Positions 26,401 to 38,400 of a stretch of 64,000 nucleotides of DNA are shown piece by piece; position 1 is the first letter of the stretch, and each line of letters begins with the position of its first letter. The notes under the pieces are model-generated. The model searched no databases. It was not told the origin of the DNA and saw only the letters and a list, made by a program, of their open reading frames with translations. The DNA lies in contig NC_088310.1 of NCBI RefSeq assembly GCF_910592395.1, forward strand, positions 23,701,491-23,765,490. Direction: 5' to 3'. The position numbers were made by a program, and so were the translations under genes. The DNA is from Lineus longissimus (taxonomy: Eukaryota; Nemertea; Pilidiophora; Heteronemertea; Lineidae).

Positions 26401-29400
26401 TCCTTAAGTCTATAGTGCTTTCATCGGAGATCCTTTTATGACAGACAACTTTCAAATTATTTGCACTGAACTTATATCTTATTTCCAACCTTTTAGGCGA
26501 GAAAAAGAAAAATCTCCGACTAGACTTGATCATCCTCATCGATGCATCGAAATACACTGGAAACGCACCATTCCACAAGGCAAAAAAGTTGCTGTTCACA
26601 CTCTTGGATTCGTTCAATGTTGGTCCACAAAGCATCCTGATTCGACTTATACATTACGCTTCCACTCCAAAGCTTTACGTCATGAATAGCCCAGCGGCTG
26701 TTGAAAACTACGTGAAGGTCATCAAGGGTTTGAAATACCTCGGGACGCTACCGAGTATGCCAAAGGCGTTAGCTGAGGTTGAGAAGCTTTTGAAGAACAA
26801 GAAAAACTGGCGTAAGGGTGTCCCAAAGGCTGGTTTCTGCCTAGGAGCCTGCACAGCCTCGGTGACGGATAGCAAAGCAACAATCAGGACACTGGCTGGG
26901 ATATATCGAATGAATCTCCGTTTGTACGCGTCCCTCATCGGTGATGACCTCAACCACCAGTTGAAGCATGATATCTACTTCCCTCAACATATGCTGGTGT
27001 TGTCTCTGTGGAACAAGGCAGAGCTCAAAGCCAAGGCAATTCCATGGATCAACTCAATGGCTTCAGGTTAGTGGATACCAAACCTTTATGTCCAGTTAAC
27101 GCAGTATTTGCGTTGTCACTTGCAACGTATCACTCTTCAGAAAAACGAATAAGCCGAACCCAATCTAAAATGAGGCATGGTTAGCCAATGTGTAAGGGTC
27201 TAAACTATTGTCATAGATAGATATCGCTTTGTCTCAATAATCCAAAATGAAACGGGTCTGAAGAAATATAGACGCCTTTTTCTGGCGTTATGACTTGTCA
27301 TGATATTGAATATTACATCTTATTCTTTCAAGTACGGTGCATAGGGTTTACATGGAAGTAGGTCAGTCATTTTCAATTTCTGTTTTCAGACGGCAAATGT
27401 GCATGGGGAAAGGTTTACCGTTCAAGTAAATGCTATCGTAAGTCAATAGATAAAGCCAAAACTATTACTTTCAGAATGACGAGAAAAAGAGGAAAAAAGT
27501 CAGAATCATTTGGAGTGCACATGTATATCTAATGTGCTCACTTGGCTTATTCACAACCACTGTTTTTGTCTACTACATTACCAAAAGAACTAGAAATTAA
27601 ATGCAGTGTAACAGTTCAACTACACCACACATTCTCAAATAGCGGCTCAGGAATGCTGTGAATCTGCAAATTATAACCATGCTGATAACTTGGCTCCTAT
27701 TTACAGAGGTGGCATGCCACAAAGGATGGGTATGGAACAAGATGATGTGCGTCCGACTCCGAGATTTAAAGGCCCCCTTGAAGAAACGTGAGTTGATATT
27801 TGTCACTAATAGTCAAAACTGAAATGCTGTATCAGAGTATTGCATCGTTAGCTAAGTGGGGGCAATTGTTTATTGTATGAATCTTCGAATTCCTGCATCC
27901 AAATACTAAGTACATGTAATGTTGTGTAGGAAAATGTTCGCCATTGTCACTTTCAGCGCAGTTGACTTCAGATAGAAATGTGCTTGCGGCAAAAATATTT
28001 GAATATTTCTCTAAATTTCACGTTTGTATTTTTTTGTCTTAACAAATAATCATATCCTATTACAGCGATCGTGTATCACTTGTCACCAGTTAAAGGTAAG
28101 TCATATTAAGCACCTAAAATAGCTAACAGCAGGCCTAACACTGATGTGCATGTTTGTAGAATGCATTTGTCCCTTCCGAGTGTTATTGCTCATATCCAAA
28201 AGTGTTCAATACGTTCGTCACATTTTCAAATGTCCATTTCTTTTAATCTCGGTGACATCTGGAGAACAATCTGAAATATTATTCATCTACATCATAATCG
28301 TTCGTAGCTTGAGTTTTTAAAGTTGTCGATAATCTTAGGCGTCCAACACCACGAGTCCTCCGAGAAACCTATTACTCATATGGAATCACCATGAAATACG
28401 GTGATGCACCATCAATTACCGGACAAGTGCCTGGTGCACCAGAATGTGAAGCAAGATGTAGTGATTTAAACTGGGGGATATATCTGATAAGCGGCGTGAT
28501 TGTGAGGTCAGGGGAGCGCTATGGCGGGTCATCCTATTCAATGTGTAAATTATACAGACCAATAGAATGTACGGGTACACTTATATTTAGAGTCATTTTA
28601 TACCAGGCCATTAACACTGTAGACAATGTTATTTACAAAACAATACCAACACATTACCAACGCAACCACGGGATATCAAGAAATGTTGGCAACCACAATT
28701 CTAACTTATACTTCTACCACAAACTATGGTCACAGTCCCATTCAAAAATATAAATCAATAGAATACCACTTGGCCAATCACACGCAAGATTAGTTCCTAT
28801 TCAAGGGTTCGTGACTAAGAATAGAACGTAACCGCAATCAAGGTGATGTCGTAACGCAATGCATGTATTCAATGTTAGTTCCTGGCTAGTAGGCATGGTG
28901 AACACATGCGTTTTGTGGTCGCCTTGTAGACCTGTAGTACACAGGTATGCCTTGGCAGGAATTTCTTTTTCTATTTTGGTAAGTATCGATCGCGTCGTTG
29001 AATCTTCGTGTTACGTTGGACATCTTAGTGATATATTGAACATATTGAATTGCTCTGGTGAATCTTTATTACGGAAAATGATAGATATCCGAGATTATAT
29101 GGTAAGAACATGCGTGACAGTGCTCTTTGATCGACATTCTTTACTGCTATCGAAAGCTTCAGGTTGATAGATTATAAAATAGGTAAGTTTGAATAAAACT
29201 GAAGCTGGTCCCGTTTGCATTTAACTATTAAACGGTCCTCACTACAGACTAAGGTGCAGTCCTTCCGTGCGTGTATATAAACACCACGGAATTTTATTTG
29301 TCACCCTGCACGCGAGTAATTTTCTACCATGGGGTGCAGTACATAATACGGTAGATTACCGCGGTCCTGTCAGTACAATTCAATATTCCTTCGCGTCTAA

Positions 29401-32400
29401 TCAAAATTCATTTCCTCGCAAGCCACGAGTTGTTTAGATAGGCCGATTAACTGTGAATGTGCTACCAATCATTATTTTAACAAGAGGGTGTAATCCTTGT
29501 CTTACGAATAAACGTTTTGAATTTTATTCAGAATGCTTTAAGCATATTTTTTTGAAAGGAACGAGTATGTAAATAAAAACATTTATGTTTCACATTGTTA
29601 CAATGTATTAGTTAATCCAGGTGCTGGATCACAGCTTCTTCTGAACGTTCATGCTATTCAAAATTCCCAAGCTTTCCAATCAAAATCAGATCTGAAGCAG
29701 GCAAAATAGTCACCGAAGAACACTTTTCTTTCAGAACTTAGTCACAACCTTTTGCCTGGCCAAAAAATTGCCCACGAGATCAAATCTCGAAAAACTGTGG
29801 TTCATCACATGGGGCCTACTGTTGCAGTCATACATCAACAGACCGGTGAACAGAAATTGGTTCACGAGAATTTACCTGGCAAGAAATTGGTTCATGGGCT
29901 CAAACCAGGCGTAAAAGTCAATGAAACTTTAAAAGCTGGAAGAGAAGTGGTTCACCATCTCAAACCTGGTGAAAAACTGGTCCATCTTAAGCCTGGCGAG
30001 AAACCTGGCGAGAAGGTGACTGGTAAACCTGGCAAAGAAGGAGGAAAACTGGTCCATCTTAAGCCTGGCGAGAAACCTGGCGAGAAGGTGACTGGTAAAC
30101 CTGGCAAAGAAGGAGGTAAAGGCGTGAGGGCTGGTCGAGACGTGGTTCATAAAGTCGGTAAGAAAGGATCACCAGAAAAACTAAAAGGTACGCCATCACA
30201 AATAAATGATGAGATTTAAAGTACGGGGTCAAAGTATTTTACAAAACTTCAGCATCGTAGACATCAAGGACCTGAACCAAATCGCATTCTCCTCTCAACA
30301 TACAAGGTGAACAATCGTGCATGTTGAAGGAAGTGCCTTTTATTTTTCACAATATATAAATAGGTTATGGTCGACGACATTCACAATCTTAAGCAAAGTT
30401 GAGATTTTTGTTTTTCGGTATCCATTCTGAGCATGACTTATTTTGCCGCAGAGAAGAAGAGCGCAGTGTAAGTTAAGGTGTTAAACTGACTTCTTTACAC
30501 TTCCAGTTGTGCTACACCATACAATGAAAATGAAAGGTAAACTTAAAGTTTGCGCCCTGGATACGTAAATTTAAATTGATATTTCTTTTTGTTCGAAAAG
30601 AGTTACAAGTTTGTAATCAGTGTGATTTTAATCAAACGAGATATTCTGCATGGGCTAGAACCCTATTGATTTAAGAAGCATTTGAAAGTATTTATTGCTT
30701 CCGTTTAAAGCAAGTTTAGGGACTCTTTGAATTTCATAAGCACGAGCGATAGACAAGTTACTTGAATGTATGAACTCGATGTACTCGATGTACTTGATTG
30801 GGGAACAGATACTGACTAATTCCAACAAATGAAAACTTCATAAAATTTTGAAGCATATTTCTTTCTTTTTCAGGTATATTGCATCATGGCCAGATAAAAA
30901 AAGGTACATTGTATTATTATATGTAACTTCTTCGTAACAAGACATGCACAGTCTTAGTATGATAATGAATTGTTCGTGCTTTAAGCCCACATTGCTTTGG
31001 ACAAACGTATCCCCTGAATACTAAATCATAAACAACTTAAAGATAGTGGAACCTGACAAAAACTGGGTACAATTTATTCAACTAGTCACGTTTCGTGAAA
31101 ATCGTCTAGTGCGAAGATAACATTTAACGAGTTACATATTCTGTTCATCGTATATTGACGTGTTTCTAAACCCCATAAGGGTGATCGTGACTAAGTCATA
31201 CATGTAACTCTAATGTTGTCTTTGTGTTTAATCATTTCAGATATTCATCATGGAAGCTTACAATCGAAGGGTGTGTATGAGTTTGAGGAAAAGACTATTC
31301 GACTGACACTGAACAAAAACTCGTTTGTAATCAGCGTGATTTCAATCAAACGAGATATTCTGGAAGGGCTTGAACCCTGTTGATTTAAGAAGCATTTGAA
31401 CGTATTTATCGCTTCTGTTTAAAGCACGTTTAGGGACTCTTTAAATTGCGTAAGCGCGAGCGATAGACAAGTTACTTGAACGTATGAACTCGATGTACTC
31501 GATGTGTTTGATTTGGGAACAGATACTGACTTATTCCAACAAATGAAAACTTCATAACATTTTGAAGCATATTTCTTTCTTTTTCAGGTATATTGCATCA
31601 TGGTCAGATAAAAAAAGGTACATTGTATTATTATATGTAACTTCTTCGTAACAAGACATGCACAGTCTTAGTATGATAATGAATTGTTTGTGCTTTAAGC
31701 CCACATTGCTTTGGACAAACGTATCCCCTGAAAACTAAATCATAAACAACTTAAAGATAGTGGAACCTGACAAAAACTGGGTACAATTTATTCAACTAGT
31801 CACGCTTCGTGAAAATCGTTTAGTGCGAAGATAACATTTAACGAGTGACATATTCTGTCCATCGTATATTGACGTGATTCTCAACCCCATAAGGGTGATC
31901 GTGACTAAGTCATACATGTAACTCTAATGTTGTCTTTGTGTTTAATCATTTCAGATATTCATCATGGAAGCTTACCATCGAAGGGTGCGTATACTGTATA
32001 TGAGTATGTAACGCATATGAGTTTGAGGAAAAGATAATTCGACTGACACTGAACAAAAGCTCAAGACCTTTAGATTATGGAATTCGGATAAAAAAAGTTT
32101 TAATCATGCTCTTCATAGAAAACCAGCAAATGTAGTTGTATTTTTTGTCAGAGATGCTTTAAAGATAATGACTTCTGATCATCAGAACGATTGTAAAATA
32201 TCGTAAGTTGTGTAGAAATTGAGAAGTGTCTTTTACGCCTCACAGTGGCTGCCTCGCATTCCTGTAGAGTGTTCCCTAATTTGTTCAACAGCTTGTCCAT
32301 ACTTGCATTCTTTAAAAAAAAACACGTTAAAAATCACTTTCAACTCATTTATCTTTATTTTTCTAATACAGCTGTAATACACCATGCATTAAAGCTGAAA

Positions 32401-35400
32401 GGTGAGGCTTGGGCGCGTGCTAATGTGAAAAAAACTTGTTTCGTCCGTCACGTCAAAAGTCCAGTTTTTCAGACAAGAATCTTTTTAACAAGAATTCAAA
32501 TTGATTGATTGACCTTTAAAAAATTAAATGCTAAGATCTTGCAAAAAAGTGCAAGTAATGAGATCGACAAATGATACCGTATTGCCCCATTTCTTGCACT
32601 CAGTTTCTCCACAGACGGACTGCTCTATTGTACTTCTGACATTAATTGAGACCTAAAGTGTTGAAGCAAGTTATGCTGATAGTTAAAAATTTTACTCTTA
32701 AGGTGTGGTTCACCATGGTCACAGGGAGAAAGGTTTGTATGACATTTTATTCTATCAAAAGATGCATTATACATGTTCTTCTGGGTAACCTGTTATTGAG
32801 ACAGTACTCAAAGACATCGTATAGACTCAGCTTCAGAGAAATAAAAAATTAGGCTAGTACGATCAAGAATGAATAAAGATGATGCATATTGAGATTGACG
32901 TAGAACATATACAAATATGGGCTCTTAGCCTCTTCTGAGAACAATATTATGCAATAAGCCAATTACGGCGTAAAAGGAATAATCCCGAGTTTAGTTGTAC
33001 ACGTATTACATGATTGCTTTCCCAAAACCCACACGAAGAACTACCTCAGTAAATTACTACGTTAATGACGTTAGACATCTCCTATTTGATTTAGTTCTCC
33101 ATACACGTTCCCTTCTATTTGCTCATTTGACGGTAGTCTAATAACTGGCGTCGACAACAGTTACTCCTGAAACATTGAAAATCGTATCAACTGAAATATG
33201 TTCTCCTTATTTCCATCAACACTCTGATGGTACAGATTTTGTATTCGTTTTCAGTTATCATGCATCATAGCCGTGGAAATAAAGGTGTGTTTGCAATTCC
33301 CTCCTCTTTTGTATGTCCGTCTCAAGAGTCTTTTAACTGTCGTAGTTGATATCTTAACTAAGACTTTCACAAGAATCTTACAGGGATTGTACATGCACTT
33401 GTTCACGAAACTGAATGAGTTTGTAACAATCGTCTCTGGATTTTCGACATGGAATGGACTATCACCTCGATGCATATGTGGACAGTATCGGAATATGTAC
33501 CTGCAGTATCGGAATATGAACAATAGAATATGCGATATATTTCCAAAAAAAGGTTCACAGCCATCGATTTATTTGTGACATTCATTATGTATACTTGCCT
33601 ATTTCAGTTTTGATTCATCATCTGATCGAAGCTGGCAGTAAGTAAAGTCGCCAGCTTTAGTATCATAATGCCAGCTAAATCGCATTAAAGTGATCTTTAG
33701 CACTTTTTGGAAATAATTTGCCCAGGAAATGGCCACACCACCATCCCGTCAGTGTTAATCGTTTTATCGATAAAAACAACTTCAGTTTTAAGTTTTTGCG
33801 AAACATATGTTTGATTTTATGAAATGAAATATATGAATAAAACCCGTTGGTGTAAGTTTGGTCATCATTGCTTTAAACCTTCAATGAATGATTCCCACAA
33901 TAAAAAGGTGGGCACAAGCCAAGGCAACGTTTTTAAAAACGACTATAACTTAAAGCTGGAATAGGCCCTCTATCAAAGTGGCAACCACACAAGGTTCAAA
34001 TCGCCTATGAGACGAGACGAAGATCCCCACCGTATTAACATGAAAGCCTTGATTGTTCAACGGTTAGAATACTGGACGTTTGATTTGGTGGTCACGGGTC
34101 CGACTCACCGTGTTTCCACTATATTTTTCTCTTCTTTTCTTGTATTCATTCTTGTACACGTACATATGGTCTAATTATCATTATTATTATTATCATTTAA
34201 TCATTATCATTGTTTTGAACTAACAATATGACAATATTCTTCTGTAGGAGTTCTTCACCATAAGGCTGGCGTTCATGCAGGTATGTCGGCAACTTCCATT
34301 TATAACAACTCGGCAACTTGATTTTAAGACGTAAGATTCACGTAGAAAATCTGTTAATAAGTTGCATCACAAATTGGCAAGGTACCAGTGAAGTTTCATA
34401 TTCCAGATCGAGAATGCCTAAGGAATCGATACTTTGAAAAAGTTATTTTTGCAATATATATAGTGATATTTACGAGCCCCAAGACTATCATACAAGACTA
34501 CCTCAGTCTTTGACTACATTTATGTTATTCTTTGCAGGCCTTATTCAGCATGTTCATACGAAGTCGGGGGTCCTTCATCATGGGCATACAGCAAAAGGTG
34601 TTGTTCATCATAGAACGTCAGAGAAGGGGGTGCTCCTTCACGGATCGTCAAAAAATGGTGTCCTTCATCACGCACATTCAGAAGAAGGGGTTCTTCACCA
34701 TGGAAAAAAAACAAAAGAAATTCTTCATCATGCAAAACCAGTTAAAGACATTCTTCACCATGGAAAAAAGACACAAGACATTCTTCATCATGCAAAACCA
34801 GTTAAAGACATTCTTCACCATGGTAAAGTAGGAAAAGACATTCTTCACCATTCAAAACCGAAAAAAGACATCCTTCATCAAGAAGAAACAAAAGAGGACA
34901 TTCTTCATCATGGTACCAAGAAGAAAAACGTACTTCAGCACGTTCTCTTGAAGAAAGTGATTCTTCACCACGGTATACCGAGGGCTAATGTTCTCCATCA
35001 TGGTAAATTCATGCAAGGAGCACCTAAACTAGGTACTTATGATTTAACGTTTCATGTTGATAAAATGGATGTACCGCTACATGCGTTTCTTATGTAAAAA
35101 TGTATTATGGCATCACTTGTGGGACTGAACCACTTCTGAAACTAAAATTCCAGGGCCTTCATACTGTTGGCATTGCTAAATAAGATACACTTATGGTGCA
35201 AAGGCATAGCAGCCGGGGAGTTCTGGGCAGGTTGATTTATATTAAGATCCCACACATGTCTGTTCTCGGCCCACGCAAAAAGGTGCCTCCTCGCGGTGAC
35301 GTTGTTATCGAGAAATAGGCCCTTTAAATCTCGCGCGTAAAACCCACTCGTAGCGTGTTTACTTCCTGGTTCGGTGGGTTTTTAATACCAGCCTATTCGA

Positions 35401-38400
35401 GCGCTGACGTCACGGGGAATCCCCTATTGACTGGAGTGGTTTAGCATATGAATTATCCACAAAATTATGTTTTATTTCATGAAAAAAGTGTGAAATTGGA
35501 GAGAGTTTTTGAACAATTGCGAGCGGAGATATCTTGGATATGTTGTCATAACATGCTAATTAATGAAGATTTTCGAAATATTCTAAGTTATTCTGAAATT
35601 ACATTTACAATCCACTAATAACTCAATTTCATGAATTTGGTCCCTAGCCTATCGGCCTTTTTTGCGTGGCTGGTCACAATTTTCATCTTTATCTATATTT
35701 GTTTACAGAGATACTACATCACGCAGTCTTAACGAAAGGTGAGAGGGCGATCTCATATCTAATAGTTCTTTAATTCAAGCTCAAAACGTTTGATTTCTTA
35801 TAATTTCGAATATTTTTTTGAGTGCCAGGACCATGTAGAGTCATAGCAATAGGGTCACTCATTATGATAATCGCAATACAGGAATCTTCAAATGACATTT
35901 ACTAACCTTCTCTAGCATTAGCTGATGAATCTATAGCGACAAGATAACGTGCAACATGCGCCTGTTCATCATAACCTACGTGCCTATTGTAATCTTGATA
36001 TTTGATTCACATTTGCAGTTATTATAGCACATGGTAAAAAAACTGTGATGCCAACCTGCCCGGTGTCCAATGACAAACTTATGGAGATGAAGGTTCCAGA
36101 GAAGTTAGTGGTGAAGGATGTTGACAAAAATGAACTGCAGAAGCTGAAACATACATTGGAGAAGGAGAAGGACATGCCAATTAAGGAGGTGGCGGATCTG
36201 ATCAAGAAGACAATGAAACCCAAACTTACACCTGCTGGTAAGTGAGCAATATACACTAAACACATACTATAAAAGAAAGGCCTTCCGTTTATCATTTTCA
36301 TTTCACCAGAACCGTTAGATATCAATTTCTTTCACCTCAGTTTATAAAATAATTAATACGGGACAACATGTATACCTCTTGATATGTACCAACATTATTG
36401 TTTCAGGCTGTCCGAAAGGAACTTTGTTTGGTAAAGGGGTTTGTTATGGTGAGTATCAAATTTTATCTCGATACATATATGTACATAATGCCACTGAACA
36501 TGCATAGCAAAGGGCTAATTTGCTTTAAATATTTGGCAAGACTAATTGAAACCAGAAGTGAGATTGATCAACCTGTTCGTTCTCGATAAAAACTTGGTCA
36601 CAATTTATATTCATAAGTCCTCACGATGTTGTGTGTTTGTTATCTCCGATGTAGCTGGTATTGATGAGAGATATTGTCGGGTACAAAATACATCCTTTGC
36701 GTTTTCAGTATGCGTTCCACGAGAGCATGCATCGAGACGAGAGAAGGAACTCCTTGAGGTAATGAGGAAGGAACGAAAAAGGTTGGCGGCAGAAGCCAAA
36801 ACTCAGAGTAAGAAGAAGAAGAAACGAGTTAAACTAGCAGATATCATTGCAACTAACAAGAAGCAGAACAGGGTTAAAAAGGCAGTCAGCAAACTCTTCA
36901 AGAAGCTCCATGCAGGCAAAGAAAAGGGAAAGACGAAAAAGATTGCTGTCCTGAAGAAAATCCTTGCGGAATCGAAAGGAAAATTAGATGAGAAGTCAAT
37001 AGATATCATCAATAAATCAATTCAGAATAAGGAGACAGATAAACAGATATTGCAGAAGTTGTCAGCTTATAGGACTAGAAAGGTTACGGGAAAGATGGAT
37101 TCATCACTGAATATGAAGGTGATCAGAAAGGAACTGTCCAAAAGCAAGGAATTCAAAGCTTTGCCTGAGAAAAAGAAAGCTAAGGTTATCGCCAAGAAGT
37201 TGTATGCACGCCTGCAGGAAAATATAAAACTGTTAGCCAAAAATCTATCGAAGCAGAAGAAGCATTTTGCAAGGAATATGGCAATCGGTACAAACTCAGC
37301 CAAACTTGCTGCCATAGATGGTAAGAAGCTAATGAAAGAGCTTGCAAAGAAACAAAAGAATCTTCATGCGGCTGCTAAGGCTATGAAACGTGTTGTCAAG
37401 GTAGAAGCAACAGCAGTGCCGCACTGGGAAATGCCAACTCTCAAACCTAAGGAAGGAACAAAGGCCTCAGAATCTACCATAAAATCAAAGAAGCTAAGGA
37501 AAGTTGTTTCGCCTAAAAATGCTGTTAAACTTAAGCATCTAAAAAAAGTGCACTTCCCGAAGAGAAAATCCACTGATAAGTCCTTGAAATCAATTGCCAG
37601 GATTATTGAAAAGGAAGCAAAACTAAAATCAAAGATAAAACCTAGGCTCACGACTACTGAAGACAAGACTATATTCCATAGCCTTCCGTCTAATGTGGTT
37701 ATGCACCACAAAAAATCGAAAACTAGCAAGAAACCTAAATCACTAGCATCTGAAAAGTCTGAGCCAAAGAGAGCTAAGCTTAAGTCCATACACCATACAC
37801 TTCCATCTAATGTGGTTATGCACCACACAAAACCGGGAACTAGCAAGAAACCTAAATTACTAGCATCTGAAAAGTCTGAGCCAAAGAGAGCTAAACATAA
37901 GTCCATACACCATACACTTCCATCTAATGTGGTTATGCACCACACAAAAACGGGAACTAGCAAGAAGCCTAAATCACTAGCGTCTGAAAAGTCTGAGCCA
38001 AAGAGAGCTAAACTTAAGTCCATACACCATACACTTCCATCTGATGTGGTTATGCACCACACAAAAACGGGAACTAGTAAAAAACCTAAGTCACTAGCAT
38101 CTGAAAAGTCCAGGCCAAAGAAAGCTAAACTTAAGTCCATACACCATACACTTCCATCCAATGTGGTTATGCACCACACAAAAACGGGAACTAGCAAGAA
38201 ACCTAAATCACTAGCATCTGAAAAGTCTGAGCCAAAGAGAGCTAAAATTAAGTCCATACACCATACACTTCCATCTAATGTGGTTATGCACCACACAAAA
38301 ACGGGAACTAGTAAAAAACCTAAGTCATTAGCATCTGAAAAGTCCAGGCCAAAGAAAGCTAAACTTAAGTCCATACACCATACACTTCCATCTAATGTAG

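Larger units (their letters stand above)
30609..32062. repeat. 714-bp tandem duplication containing two micro-exons
   Basis: The block starting tttgtaatcag-gtgatttcaatc at 30610 recurs at 31324 (offset 714), and homology continues to the end of both copies (about 31322 and 32062), with a 26-bp insertion in the second. Each copy carries the same two micro-exons. Copies differ by scattered substitutions, so the duplication is fairly recent. Confidence 0.93.

Noticed and set aside
28391-28753. 120-residue open frame as an exon
   Set aside because: No acceptor of matching phase at its start, no repeat or domain relation to the surrounding gene, and the composition looks non-coding.
30452-30472. 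Possible extra micro-exon EKKSAV after gccgcag
   Set aside because: The only donor (gtaagt) would end the exon in phase 2, incompatible with the phase-1 neighbours, and no His dyad is present.
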